64,000 bases of DNA from an uncultured Bacteroidales bacterium (GTDB lineage Bacteria; Bacteroidota; Bacteroidia; Bacteroidales; WCHB1-69), in the NCBI GenBank assembly GCA_900315245.1, contig OMYJ01000001.1, forward strand, positions 124,001-188,000, read 5' to 3'. Each line of letters begins with the position of its first letter. Position 1 is the stretch's first letter. Below the pieces are notes generated by a model. That model was given only the letters and a program-made list of their open reading frames with translations. It ran no database searches and was not told the origin of the DNA. Made by a program: the position numbers and the translations under genes. Shown piece after piece: positions 1 to 8,428 of the stretch.

Positions 1-222
1 ATTTTCAAGAAATTGGGCGAATCAAGGATATGGGAGTTCCGGGCCGAATATGAGAGCAACGAGTACAGATTGCTTTCGTTTTGGGACAAAACACGGTCTT
101 CGATTGTAGTGGCAACGCACGGATTTGACAAAAAGACCCGAAAAACGCCAAAGCAAGAGATTGAACATGCAGAAAGTATTAGAGACAACTATTATAAAAC
201 ACGAGAAGAAAATGGAGATTAA
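1..222 (+). CDS. RelE/HigB-like toxin, C-terminal part (cut by window edge)
   Basis: The reading frame is open from base 1, so the N-terminus lies outside the window. The visible 73 residues include IWEFR, YRLLSFWD and a HGFDKKTRKTP segment, the usual end of phage Gp49/HigB-type toxins of the RelE superfamily. These are ribosome-dependent mRNA interferases held in check by a helix-turn-helix antitoxin encoded next door. The following gene is such an antitoxin and overlaps this one by 11 bases, giving the toxin-first order typical of higBA. Family assignment is from motif memory; catalytic activity cannot be judged from the fragment. Confidence 0.75.
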   Translation: MFKKLGESRIWEFRAEYESNEYRLLSFWDKTRSSIVVATHGFDKKTRKTPKQEIEHAESIRDNYYKTREENGD

Positions 223-532
223 GACACACAAAGAAATGCTCGTCAAATACATTGGCGAGGTCGGCACTCCTGAAAGAGACGCTTTTGACGCGCAAGTGCG
301 AGCAGGAGTGGAGGAATATCGCATTGGAGAGGCCATCAAACAGACTCGGAAGAAAATCGGATTCACGCAGCAGCAGCTGGGAGAGCGTATGGGGGTGAAA
401 CGGGCGGAAGTATCCAAGATTGAGAGCGGGCGAAGCATCACCTACAGCACCATCATGCGGGCTTTCAAAGCTCTCGGCGCAGAGACCGCCACACTCGACC
501 TCGGCCGTCTCGGACGTGTTGCCCTTTGGTAA
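212..532 (+). CDS. HTH (Xre-type) antitoxin
   Basis: This 106-residue protein has a C-terminal Xre/Cro helix-turn-helix (TRKKIGFTQQQLGERMGV then EVSKIESGRS, about residues 45-80). It starts at an ATG overlapping the end of the toxin gene by 11 bases and is preceded by a purine-rich stretch. A longer frame from base 125 exists but would overlap nearly half the toxin, so the ATG at 212 is preferred. Known role of the family: binds and neutralises the toxin and represses its own operon. The basic end (LGRLGRVALW) resembles chromosomal HigA proteins. No mobile element is visible nearby, so it is probably a resident addiction module. Confidence 0.75.
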   Translation: MEIKTHKEMLVKYIGEVGTPERDAFDAQVRAGVEEYRIGEAIKQTRKKIGFTQQQLGERMGVKRAEVSKIESGRSITYSTIMRAFKALGAETATLDLGRLGRVALW

Positions 533-620
533 TCGGAAGAACATATCTACCGTCACACCGCACACATCCATATCCAAGCTACATTCCCTTTTCCCACGTT
601 AACAATCCAATAAAAAAACA

Positions 621-1304
621 ATGAGAAACCGACTGATTCTGATTTTTGCGTTGAGCCTGTGCTTTCTGCAAGGCTTCTCCCAAAAGTCCTATTTCGGCGG
701 AGGTGTTGTATTCGGCAATACATTTTCAGCGATGTCTGCGGATAATATTCCTGGATATTGGAAAACAGGAATAACAACTGGATTATTCGGCAATGTGAAA
801 CTTGTTGACAACTACAATGTACGAATGTTGTTGCAGCTGGATATGAACTTTACAATGAAAGGCACCCGCTCCAAACCTAATTTCGGTGTTAAAGGATTGG
901 CACGTAAAGACAAGCATTCAACGTCTTTAGGCTACATAGAATTTCCGCTTCTATTACGATTTCGCTTTAACAGCATTAAAACTGACAATGATGGAGTGTG
1001 GCTTGATTTCGGCCCCACAATCGGCTTTCTGTTGTATCAGAGGACTGTACAACGACACCATGTTGGCACTCCTGCTGGCACTTCGAGTTGGAGCGATGTG
1101 TGGGACGACTATTATGACCTCAATCGGTTTGAGTTTTCTTTTCTTACGGGCCTTTCTTACGTCTTCAAACGTCACCACGGCCTGTCGCTCCGTTTCAGCC
1201 ACTCCCTCATCCCGATTGGCACCCCCGAACAAGAAGTCACCACCGGAATCCTCAAGAAACACTACAACTCCACGTTCTATTTTGTGTACTCGTTTCAGTT
1301 TTGA
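621..1304 (+). CDS. PorT-family outer-membrane beta-barrel protein
   Basis: A 227-residue protein with a Sec signal peptide at residues 1-20 ending in GFSQ, followed by alternating hydrophobic/polar strands and a terminal aromatic (YSFQF), as expected of an eight-strand barrel inserted by Bam. The GGGVVFGNTFS start and the GPTIGFLLYQR segment resemble the PorT/outer-membrane beta-barrel family (PF13568) common in Bacteroidota. Function is unknown beyond outer-membrane residence. It stands alone: about 90 bases separate it from the antitoxin gene and 314 from the next gene. Assignment is by fold signature only. Confidence 0.7.
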   Translation: MRNRLILIFALSLCFLQGFSQKSYFGGGVVFGNTFSAMSADNIPGYWKTGITTGLFGNVKLVDNYNVRMLLQLDMNFTMKGTRSKPNFGVKGLARKDKHSTSLGYIEFPLLLRFRFNSIKTDNDGVWLDFGPTIGFLLYQRTVQRHHVGTPAGTSSWSDVWDDYYDLNRFEFSFLTGLSYVFKRHHGLSLRFSHSLIPIGTPEQEVTTGILKKHYNSTFYFVYSFQF

Positions 1305-1471
1305 TCCGACTCCACTTCGCGCACGTGAGCACGGAGGCGGAGAGCAGGTTGGTGCGGGTACTTCAGCAAGACAACAGTGGAGATATACACACTCACCGCC
1401 AAAATCTTCCAAAATATCAGGTTGCTTCCCCATTATGTGGGCACCTTTGACTTCGCACATTTTTTACAATT

Positions 1472-1534
1472 TGCAATTTTTATATTGGAATCTGCAACTT
1501 TTATATCGAAAAATGTTGTTTTTATATGTTTGAT
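1472..1534 (+). repeat. Three 21-bp imperfect direct repeats
   Basis: Units start at 1472, 1493 and 1514, exactly 21 bp apart, each with a core like TGCAAYTTTTATAT. They lie 28 bp upstream of the -33/-7 promoter of the DUF1016 gene. The period of two helical turns suggests stacked binding sites for a regulator, but no regulator is identified. The rest of the 1305-1618 gap shows nothing else recognisable. Confidence 0.6.
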
Positions 1535-1561
1535 TTTTAGTAAGTTATATTAATTTTATCC

Positions 1562-1592
1562 TTGTTTATCTCAGAATGATTTTGTATGTTTG
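1562..1592 (+). promoter_or_regulatory. Bacteroidota sigma-ABfr type promoter of the DUF1016 gene
   Basis: TTG at 1562-1564 and TATGTTTG (TAnnTTTG) at 1585-1592 are separated by 20 bp, matching the known -33/-7 spacing in Bacteroidota. The ATG is 27 bases beyond. Confidence 0.65.
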
Positions 1593-1618
1593 TCGGTGGA
1601 TCATTTAAATAATTTGAG

Positions 1619-2833
1619 ATGAAAAAAGAAAGTTATTCTGATGAACCGAGTATGGTTAGCTCGCATGATATCCACCTTGACGGGGATTATGCCGAATGGA
1701 TTGCCGAGGTGAAGCACCGCTACCGTTCGGCACAGGTAAAGGCTGCCGTGAAGGTGAATGCCGAAAAATTGCTGTTCAACTGGCAGTTGGGACGCGACCT
1801 TGTGCAAAAGAAGGCAGAGGAACGATGGGGCAGTGGTGTTGTGGAGCAGGTAAGCTTGGATTTGAGGAGGGAGTTTCCTAATGAAAAAGGATTCTCCGCT
1901 CCAAATTTGTGGTTCATGAAGAAATGGTATCTCTATTATACAGAAAAGGGAGATTGTAAAAGAATCCAACAATTCAACGAAGAAATATATTCGCCTAAAA
2001 ATCAAAAAGATATAATTCTCTACCAACTTGGTAGAGAATTACAAGATGGAAAAATGCACCAAGTTGGTGCAGAATTTCCATTGCCTTTTGCGTTGGTTCC
2101 CTGGAGACACCATGTTGAGATTATCACGAAATGTAAATCCATAGACGAAGCACTGTTCTATTTGGGCAAAACCATCGAACAAGGTCTTAGCCGCGATGCC
2201 CTCATCAATTGCATCAAAGCCAACCTCTACAAACATCAAGGGAAAATCGCTAACAACTTCAGTGAGCACTTGCCAGTCTTGCAGAGCAAACTTGTCCAGG
2301 AGGTATTGAAAGAAAACTATGATTTCGGCTTTGCTACTGTCACACATGAGATTTATGACGAGGACGAAATGGAGGCGGCTCTTACCCGAAACGTCACAGA
2401 CCTCCTGCTTGAAATGGGAACAGGTTTTGCCTTCATAGGCAAGCAGAAAGAAATCATTGTCGGTGGACATTCACGAAAGATAGACCTTTTGTTCTACCAC
2501 ATCCGTCTTCGTTGTTTTATCGTGTGCGAGTTGAAAGCCAAGCCCTTTGAACCTGAATTTGCCGGCAAATTGAACTTTTATGTCAATGCCGTTGACGAAT
2601 TGGTGAGAACTCCCGATGACAACCCAAATATCGGCCTTCTCATCTGTTCAGATATGAATAAGACGGAGGTGCAATGGTCGTTCAAGGGTATTACAACTCC
2701 GATTGGTGTGGCAACTTACAACAACATCCGGATCAAGGACGTGTTGCCTACCAAAGAACAATTGAAGGAACGAATGGAGCTACTCCAAAAAGAGATGCGA
2801 AAGACAAAGCTGCTGATGAGTAAAAACAAATGA
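1619..2833 (+). CDS. DUF1016 (YhcG-type) PD-(D/E)XK nuclease-like protein
   Basis: 404 residues. The N-terminal half matches the DUF1016 N-domain (FNWQLGRDLVQ, ERWGSGVVEQ, FSAPNLWFMKKWYL). The C-terminal half is the restriction-endonuclease-like domain: GFAFIGKQKEI, then D of RKIDLLFYH and E-x-K of CELKAKPF, then FYVNAVDE and NPNIGLLIC. YhcG relatives often sit in or near type I restriction loci; here the hsd genes are 15 kb away. In-vivo substrate unknown, nucleic acid expected. The start is the first ATG after a good promoter. A palindromic element immediately follows the stop and may serve as terminator. Confidence 0.9.
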   Translation: MKKESYSDEPSMVSSHDIHLDGDYAEWIAEVKHRYRSAQVKAAVKVNAEKLLFNWQLGRDLVQKKAEERWGSGVVEQVSLDLRREFPNEKGFSAPNLWFMKKWYLYYTEKGDCKRIQQFNEEIYSPKNQKDIILYQLGRELQDGKMHQVGAEFPLPFALVPWRHHVEIITKCKSIDEALFYLGKTIEQGLSRDALINCIKANLYKHQGKIANNFSEHLPVLQSKLVQEVLKENYDFGFATVTHEIYDEDEMEAALTRNVTDLLLEMGTGFAFIGKQKEIIVGGHSRKIDLLFYHIRLRCFIVCELKAKPFEPEFAGKLNFYVNAVDELVRTPDDNPNIGLLICSDMNKTEVQWSFKGITTPIGVATYNNIRIKDVLPTKEQLKERMELLQKEMRKTKLLMSKNK

Positions 2834-2840
2834 CGGATCG

Positions 2841-2872
2841 TTGTAGAGACGTGCCATGGCGCGTCTCTACAA
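2841..2872. repeat. Palindromic element, family A
   Basis: 32-bp near-perfect inverted repeat with arms TTGTAGAGACG / CGTCTCTACAA around a TGCCATGGCG centre. Other copies are at 4341-4370 and 12005-12033 (the last in the other orientation of its slightly asymmetric centre), with a looser relative at 40102-40130. It lies in the convergent gap between the DUF1016 and transglutaminase genes, so it could terminate both transcripts. Confidence 0.8.
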
Positions 2873-2899
2873 CGGACCAAAAATGGTATAATTGCATTT

Positions 2900-2928
2900 T
2901 AGGGACGAATGATTATTCTCGCCCCCAC
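2900..2928. repeat. Palindromic element, family B (degenerate copy)
   Basis: Reads TAGGGACGAATGATTATTC then CGCCCCCAC, a decayed version of the perfect 28-bp palindrome at 11709-11736. It lies 28 bp beyond a family A palindrome and 15 bp before the 3' end of the minus-strand transglutaminase gene. Confidence 0.65.
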
Positions 2929-2943
2929 ACCGTTACATATCGT

Positions 2944-4218
2944 TTATTTTGTCGGAGTTTGCCAAAAATAATCGGCATCGTGGGTGATAACGGCCCAATC
3001 GCTGGAATTTTCGTATGTTGATGGCGTTTTGTATGTTGACGGTGTTAAAACCACGTGCTTATTCTTCACATACCTATATCTGCTCTCCGGATTGAAACAA
3101 TAATTTGTCACGCAATCAAACCAATATAGGTTTTTGGCCATATAGCCCTCCAGATAATACTCTTTTGTCTGCTTGTTCTCATAATTCCAGTTGGCATCTT
3201 CGTTCAAGAAAAGAGGCCGACCGTCAATTAGTCTCTCCCGCACTTCCGGGATGCTCAAGAAATTACCATTTTCGTCTTTCACATATGCTTCGAAAGTGGG
3301 GTCTATCCAAATCCATTTCTGATATTGTGACGACCAAACCGAATTGATGACGTGGCAATCCTGATCTTTCTCGTCGTATGGCATACAGGTCACATATCGC
3401 GACGGTATGCCCATCGAAAGATACATCTCATTCAAAGCAATGGCCAGATGACGGCAATTGACACCTTTTCCTGTTGATTTGTGATAATTGTAGATATCGA
3501 TAGCATCAAATTCACACAGCGCAAAATTGCCCCCATCGTGCCGGATAGCTTTATGAACGAAATGAAGGATATTCAGGATCTTGGAAATCTCATCACCGTC
3601 ACCGGCAACGGAGTCCAGATCAAAAAACTTTCTGACATTCAACAAACGATAGTCTCCAGAATCCTGATAAACAAATTGCGGCAGCGAATCGTTGTCATCT
3701 TTGATATAGGCAGACGAATTTTGTAAAATCGTCAATCGGTCATATTGCTTAATCTCTTCAAGCAAGGATTTGAATTTCTTGTCTTCTCTGATACTCTCAA
3801 AATCGCTGTCGTTAAGCATATTACGATAATCCTTGTAACCTACGCGTATGGATTTTTCCAGTGTTTCCAATGCCAGTTTCTTTTGTGCCGTCAATGCGTA
3901 GCAGCATGCAAGATTATAATATACATCGGCTGTCATTTCTTCCTTGTAGATCCTAGCATCCACCCACTGACTGTCAATAGCAGTTGTGTCAAAGAATGTG
4001 ACAAGTTCTTTTAGATGGAGAATCGCCTTATCGAACTGTTTATCTTTGTAAAAGTCATGATACACATCATAAATCTCATCATATTTTTCAAAAAACAAGT
4101 CAATATCCCGCTGAGTCTTCAAAACATGCTTGTCTAACTGCTGGGACATACAAACGTGTCCATATGACAGTAAAAGTGTAAGAAAAATGGTTGTCAATCG
4201 TATATTTTTCATATTCAT
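2944..4218 (-). CDS. Secreted transglutaminase-like protein with TPR-like N-terminal region
   Basis: 424 residues with a signal peptide (about residues 1-25, ending HVCMSQ). The middle (about 50-150) looks like helical TPR repeats (YYNLACCYALTAQKKLALETLEKS). The transglutaminase-like core follows with the triad Cys in GVNCRHLA, His in DCHVIN and Asp in WIWIDPTF, so the papain-like active site seems intact. Family members cleave or cross-link peptides; the substrate is unknown. The cell envelope or exterior is the likely place. It is a single-gene unit with its own -7 box upstream and palindromic elements at the 3' end. Confidence 0.8.
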   Translation of the reverse strand: MNMKNIRLTTIFLTLLLSYGHVCMSQQLDKHVLKTQRDIDLFFEKYDEIYDVYHDFYKDKQFDKAILHLKELVTFFDTTAIDSQWVDARIYKEEMTADVYYNLACCYALTAQKKLALETLEKSIRVGYKDYRNMLNDSDFESIREDKKFKSLLEEIKQYDRLTILQNSSAYIKDDNDSLPQFVYQDSGDYRLLNVRKFFDLDSVAGDGDEISKILNILHFVHKAIRHDGGNFALCEFDAIDIYNYHKSTGKGVNCRHLAIALNEMYLSMGIPSRYVTCMPYDEKDQDCHVINSVWSSQYQKWIWIDPTFEAYVKDENGNFLSIPEVRERLIDGRPLFLNEDANWNYENKQTKEYYLEGYMAKNLYWFDCVTNYCFNPESRYRYVKNKHVVLTPSTYKTPSTYENSSDWAVITHDADYFWQTPTK

Positions 4219-4286
4219 AAAATTAATGCTTGTTTTTTATTAAGACGCAAAAAAACATAAAAGGGCCACAATTAGGTAAACGACCG

Positions 4287-4294
4287 CAAAGATA
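4287..4294 (-). promoter_or_regulatory. -7 box of the transglutaminase gene
   Basis: TATCTTTG on the minus strand, 69 bases before the start codon; no clear -33 element. Confidence 0.5.
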
Positions 4295-4340
4295 CATTTA
4301 TTTCATTTACGGCGTTTGCGGTGAAACGGTGACAAGGTGA

Positions 4341-4370
4341 TGTAGAGACGTGCCATGGCGCGTCTCTACA
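4341..4370. repeat. Palindromic element, family A
   Basis: 30 bases identical to 2842-2871. It lies between the divergent transglutaminase and FGE-like genes, so it is not always a terminator here. Confidence 0.8.
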
Positions 4371-4510
4371 ACCCCAAATATCAACCCGTATTTTATTAAC
4401 ATTCAATATATTACACCCCCCGAACAACAAAAAAAAATCTCACATTTCACCCAAGATTCTCCCCAAATCTTACGTTTATATAATAAAGAACCCACCCAAA
4501 ATGTAAGATT

Positions 4511-5062
4511 ATGAAATGCAAACTCCTCTTCGTGTTGTTATGGCTCTGCGCCACCGGTGTCTCCGCGCAGCACCTCACCATCAAGAATTACCAGGAGAAA
4601 ACGCCCCCGCCCGGTATGGTCAAGATTGCGGACAACGTGTATTGCGACCAAGCCCATATCACTAATGTCGATTGGCTGGAATACCTCTACTGGTTGGAAC
4701 ATATCTACGGGAAGGAGTCAGCCGAGTACCGCGCCGCACTGCCCGATGAGCAAATCATCCGGCAGCAGCTCCCCGACAGTATCGCCCAGCGCTATTCGAA
4801 GCATCCTGCATACAAGGAGTTCCCCGTGTTGGGGATTTCGCCGGTTCAGGCCCGCGCCTACTGCGAATGGCGCACCGACCGTATCGCCGAATGGATGCTC
4901 GTTCACCTGGGACGGAATAAGTTCTCCTCCAACCAAAGTTCCGACAACTACTTCAGCGTCAAGAAAGACGGGATGCCGACGGATTTGAAGGTGCTTTACT
5001 TCTTCCTGCCAGAGGGCGTTGAAACGCGCTATGGCTTCTCGTGCTTCGCGGAGTGGCGCTAG
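4511..5062 (+). CDS. Small secreted formylglycine-generating-enzyme-like protein
   Basis: 183 residues with a signal peptide ending VSAQ at about residue 20. PPPGMVKI, the TNVDWLEYLYWLE segment, the GISPVQARAYCEWR segment and the ending YGFSCFAEWR follow the order of conserved blocks in FGE-sulfatase/SUMF1 proteins. It is much shorter than catalytic FGEs (about 300 residues) and the region with the copper-binding cysteine pair is not evident, so it is probably a structural or non-catalytic relative. In Bacteroidota such domains also occur in the gliding proteins GldJ/GldK. No frameshift is seen; the protein appears naturally short. Confidence 0.65.
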   Translation: MKCKLLFVLLWLCATGVSAQHLTIKNYQEKTPPPGMVKIADNVYCDQAHITNVDWLEYLYWLEHIYGKESAEYRAALPDEQIIRQQLPDSIAQRYSKHPAYKEFPVLGISPVQARAYCEWRTDRIAEWMLVHLGRNKFSSNQSSDNYFSVKKDGMPTDLKVLYFFLPEGVETRYGFSCFAEWR

Positions 5063-5154
5063 TGTCGGCGAATTTTACGAATTATGCGAATTTTAGTTAG
5101 AGCGAAAGTATGACCTTTATACATTCGGACGGTGGTTTCAAAAGTCTAAAAGTG

Positions 5155-5162
5155 TATCTTTG
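5155..5162 (+). promoter_or_regulatory. -7 box of the aspartyl protease gene
   Basis: TATCTTTG, 42 bases before the ATG at 5204; the -33 region shows only TTT at the right distance. Confidence 0.5.
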
Positions 5163-5203
5163 CGGCCTCAAATCGTCACGGAAAGTGACTAAAAACCGAA
5201 AAG

Positions 5204-6424
5204 ATGCGAATGAATAATCCGATAAAAGCCATCACGACGGTCGTTTTGCTGCTGTTTTCGGCATTTTGGCAAGCAACGGCTCAGCGGTTGAGCGACCGCT
5301 ATTTCGGCATCTCCGAACAGGATTTTGTCGATACCATCAAGATCAAGATGTGGGACGGGGCCATCATTGTGCCCGTGGAAATCGAAGGGGAAACCAAGAA
5401 TCTGATGTTCGACACGGGTGCCGGGACGGGTTTCTGGATAGGAGAAGAAGAGGCGTGGATGCAACCGATGGGCGCCAGCATCACCACCCGTGACGCCCAA
5501 AACAGAACGAAAAAGAAAGCGATGATGAAGATTCCTTCCCTTAAAATGGGACATCTCACCATCAAAGGTTATCCGGTGGTGGTGGACGAAGGGCTCAGTA
5601 ATTTCTCCTGCGGTATCATCGACGGCGCTTTCGGCTTCGACCTCGTCTCCAAAGGCATCTCGTTCAAATTCGACACCCGTGACAGTCTGCTGATCATGAC
5701 CTCCCGCAAGGGCTTTTTCGCCAAAGAGGAGAAAGGACACGCCAAGGTGCCCTACAAAGTTTACGGCAACGTACCCTTCCTGTGGACGAAAATTCCGTTT
5801 GCCCGCCCGAGAATGCTTTTCGATATGGGCGCTGTCGGCGGTTGGTTCGGTCTCCCGCAGGATTTGCTGGATCTGTGGGCGAAGGATAACCCCAACATCA
5901 AGCGGCAATTGGATTCGATGACGGTGAATGTGGATACGACCGTGATGACCTACGCCGGTCTTTTCGGCGCCTCCTACGATACGGTTATTGGTGGGGAACT
6001 CTGTTTCCCTGAGATTGAAATCGGCGACATCGTTCTCAAAGAGGTGTGGATCTCGACCGCCACGCACAACCGTGCCGTCGGTTCGGCCTTGTTGGAACAC
6101 GTCTCGCTGATTATCGACGCGCCGAAGAAGAGTTTTTACTTCCTGCCCCACGATGGCAACCCGGAAATCACCGTGGCGAACAGGGGAAGAGGCCTCAATC
6201 TTGTTCCGGCCGAGGAGGGCGACACCCTCGGTGCGGTGAAGGCGATTGTGCGCAAAGGGACGAAAGCCTACGAGAAGGGCCTCCGCAACGGCGATTACCT
6301 CATCAGCGTTGACGGCACTCCCATCCCGGATATGTGCACGTATATGTTGCTGGAGCGCCAAGGAGCAACGAAACGCTTTGTGTTTCGCAGTCCCGAGGGG
6401 GAGATCAAGGAGGTGGAGTGGTGA
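5204..6424 (+). CDS. Retropepsin-like aspartyl protease with C-terminal PDZ domain
   Basis: 406 residues with a signal peptide to about residue 27 (FWQATAQ). The first pepsin-like lobe carries LMFDTGAGTGFW near residue 70; a second lobe has LFDMGAVGGWFG near residue 205. Together they form a pepsin-like pair in which the second motif reads DMG rather than DTG. A PDZ domain follows from about residue 345 (AIVRKGTKAYEKGLRNGDYL). The architecture matches periplasmic or secreted Bacteroidota aspartyl proteases; peptide substrates are unknown. ATGs at 5204 and 5210 are equally possible starts. Monocistronic, with a dispersed leader-like repeat just after the stop. Confidence 0.8.
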   Translation: MRMNNPIKAITTVVLLLFSAFWQATAQRLSDRYFGISEQDFVDTIKIKMWDGAIIVPVEIEGETKNLMFDTGAGTGFWIGEEEAWMQPMGASITTRDAQNRTKKKAMMKIPSLKMGHLTIKGYPVVVDEGLSNFSCGIIDGAFGFDLVSKGISFKFDTRDSLLIMTSRKGFFAKEEKGHAKVPYKVYGNVPFLWTKIPFARPRMLFDMGAVGGWFGLPQDLLDLWAKDNPNIKRQLDSMTVNVDTTVMTYAGLFGASYDTVIGGELCFPEIEIGDIVLKEVWISTATHNRAVGSALLEHVSLIIDAPKKSFYFLPHDGNPEITVANRGRGLNLVPAEEGDTLGAVKAIVRKGTKAYEKGLRNGDYLISVDGTPIPDMCTYMLLERQGATKRFVFRSPEGEIKEVEW

Positions 6425-6438
6425 TTGCGAATTAATCG

Positions 6439-6516
6439 TATTTTTGTCCCCCGACTGTCACCTTTTCACTTTTTCACGTTATGATTATAGTGAACAGTGA
6501 TTAGTGAACAGTACTA
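6439..6516 (+). repeat. Dispersed leader-like repeat, copy 1, with AGTGAAC heptamers
   Basis: Begins with TATTTTTG (6439-6446), continues with a CTGTCACCTTTTCACTTTTT block and TCACGTTATGATTATAG, and ends in tandem heptamers AGTGAAC/AGTGATT/AGTGAAC (6489-6509). Other copies are at 8115, 9058 and 10695. This copy lies 3' of a plus gene and 3' of a minus gene, so it does not lead a gene here. Confidence 0.75.
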
Positions 6517-6531
6517 AACCGATGTTGTGAT

Positions 6532-7962
6532 TCACACGAACAGATCGTCAAGAGTGACCACGTTCTGCACTTGCCCGCTATATTCGTTCTGTTTCAGTCC
6601 GGATGCCACTATCATAGTCAGATGAATGCTCTTCTTGTGTGGCACAACATCCATCAGCGTCTGAACGCGCTCGCGAAGAATAATGTCGTAAGACTTGTCT
6701 ATAACGAAAGGTTTTCCATAAAACTTTATTTCACAAAGATTTACAACGTTATCGGCTCGGTCGATAAGCATATCCATCTGCTGCTTTTTATCAACATTAA
6801 CCACCAACCAAGAAGACTCAGAGGAACAGACCCCAGCGATGCCTAATTTTCGTTTGATTTGGGCAACATGTGAGAAGCACAGCTCTTCGAAGGCGAGTCC
6901 ACGCCAAACATTCAACTGTGGAGAGATTGCATTTTTCTGCCAAAACTGCACATCCCGAGACCCCGTACCATCTACAAATTGAAGCCAAAAGAGACAAAAC
7001 GGGTCCGAAAGTCTGTACCGTTCTGTTTTTCGTTCTCCAAAAGGATAGTATGAGGTGACAAAATCGCTCGCCTCCAATCCCTTGAGCATTTCAGAAGCAC
7101 CACCTCCATCCTGAATGCCCGTATGTTCGAGAATTTCTTTTCTGGTGTAACCGCCTCTTCGCCGTGAAAGAAATCTGACAATTTTCTTATGGTCATCCGC
7201 ATTCTTGAACAAGGATCCGAAAAGACGGTCAAATTCGTCTTCCAACATCGCCTTATTTTCAAAGAAAAGGCGGTCGATATTCTGCGCTGCACTGAAACCT
7301 TTCTCGAAAAGACTCAAATAATGAGGAATGCCGCCCAACACCATATATGTTTGGGCTACATCATAACGACTCATTGCTATCCCTTTGCTGCGGAAATACT
7401 CTTCGCTTTCTGCCAACGTGAAAGGGCGAAGTTTGATTTCCCGATGCAACCTGTTGTACAAACCACCTTTGCTGTTAAGGATATTGTCCTCTATCCACGA
7501 TGTAGCCGAGCCACAGACAATCAATAAGATGTTGTCACGTTTCGCAGCCCAACCATTCCAAAAATGTTCAAAAGCCGGTATAAATCGTGACCGCGCCGTG
7601 TCCATCCACGGCATTTCGTCTATGAAAACCACCAATTTTTCACCATTATCCTTTTGATCAAGCAATTTCTCCAAAAGGCGGAATGCCTCAAGCCATGATT
7701 TTGGACATGGTTCGCCTCGCAATCCATAATCTTGCAATGAATAGAAAAAAGTTTGCAATTGGTCACGAAGCAGGAATTTCTTGTCTCGGTCGTAAGGTGA
7801 TAATCCTGTGTGCCAAAAAGCAAACCTATCTTTGAAAACTTCCTTGATTAAATAGGTTTTTCCGACACGCTGGCGACCATAAACGGCTACAAATTCCGAA
7901 TTGTCAGCATTATACAATCGCTCAAGTTCTTCTATTTCCTGGGTTCTTCCTACAATGTTCAT
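6532..7962 (-). CDS. AAA ATPase with C-terminal DUF234 nuclease-like domain
   Basis: 476 residues. The N-terminus is an archaeal-type STAND/AAA ATPase: GRTQEIEELE, Walker A GRQRVGKTYL (about residues 29-38), Walker B LVVFIDEMPW. A winged-helix region follows (RRRGGYTRKEILEHTGI). The C-terminal DUF234 domain has a PD-(D/E)XK-like D-x(n)-E-x-K in MLIDRAD and NLCEIKFYGKPF. This is a large family in Bacteroidales with unknown cellular job, perhaps a stress or defence switch. The start codon is the only ATG before the conserved GRTQE block. Monocistronic. Confidence 0.9.
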   Translation of the reverse strand: MNIVGRTQEIEELERLYNADNSEFVAVYGRQRVGKTYLIKEVFKDRFAFWHTGLSPYDRDKKFLLRDQLQTFFYSLQDYGLRGEPCPKSWLEAFRLLEKLLDQKDNGEKLVVFIDEMPWMDTARSRFIPAFEHFWNGWAAKRDNILLIVCGSATSWIEDNILNSKGGLYNRLHREIKLRPFTLAESEEYFRSKGIAMSRYDVAQTYMVLGGIPHYLSLFEKGFSAAQNIDRLFFENKAMLEDEFDRLFGSLFKNADDHKKIVRFLSRRRGGYTRKEILEHTGIQDGGGASEMLKGLEASDFVTSYYPFGERKTERYRLSDPFCLFWLQFVDGTGSRDVQFWQKNAISPQLNVWRGLAFEELCFSHVAQIKRKLGIAGVCSSESSWLVVNVDKKQQMDMLIDRADNVVNLCEIKFYGKPFVIDKSYDIILRERVQTLMDVVPHKKSIHLTMIVASGLKQNEYSGQVQNVVTLDDLFV

Positions 7963-7990
7963 AACTATAATCGTTAGTTTTATTTTGCTG

Positions 7991-7998
7991 CAAAGATA
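7991..7998 (-). promoter_or_regulatory. -7 box of the AAA/DUF234 gene
   Basis: TATCTTTG on the minus strand 29 bases before the ATG. Confidence 0.5.
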
Positions 7999-8114
7999 TA
8001 TTTTTTTCTTTTTCAGATGAATAAGATGTTTTATTTATCTAAAAAAACTAATAACTGATGAATTTAGAGAAACAAGGCGTTCTCTGTGAGAAAGAGTTGT
8101 AACATTGATTTTTG

Positions 8115-8428
8115 TATTTTTGCCCCCGGCTGTCACCTTTTCAGTTATTCACGTTATGATTATAGTGAACAGTGAATAGTGAATAGTGATCAGTGATAAA
8201 CCGATATGGCTATGTATATTAGAAACTACTTCCTTAAGCAGCCCCGAAGGGGCAAGACGCGCGAAGCGCTAATAACCCCATACAAGCGCAGCGCAGTGTG
8301 GGGCTTGGCACCGATGACAAGTTCGGACCGCGGAGACAGCGATACGGGTGAGCGCAGCGCAATACGTGCGTGTCTGGCCCTCCTCGTCCTCCTCGCCCTC
8401 GCCTCTCCCCTCTCCGCCCAGCACCGCG
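8115..8428 (+). repeat. 314-bp duplicated cassette, copy 1
   Basis: Colinear without gaps with 9058-9371, offset exactly 943 bp. It holds a TATTTTTG box, the CTGTCACC leader block, five AGTGAAY heptamers (8164-8198), an ATG, a run of dyad-rich repeat DNA (CCCGAAGGGG, GCGCGAAGCGC), and the codons for a signal peptide ending in SAQHR. The similarity stops just after the signal-peptide cleavage site. Confidence 0.85.

Noticed and set aside
988..1533. 181-codon plus-strand frame overlapping the first barrel gene
   Set aside because: Out of frame with a better supported gene and rich in Ser/Thr/Arg of no pattern.
5189..6361. 390-codon open frame opposite the aspartyl protease gene
   Set aside because: Antisense shadow; the plus-strand gene has signal peptide, DTG and PDZ motifs.
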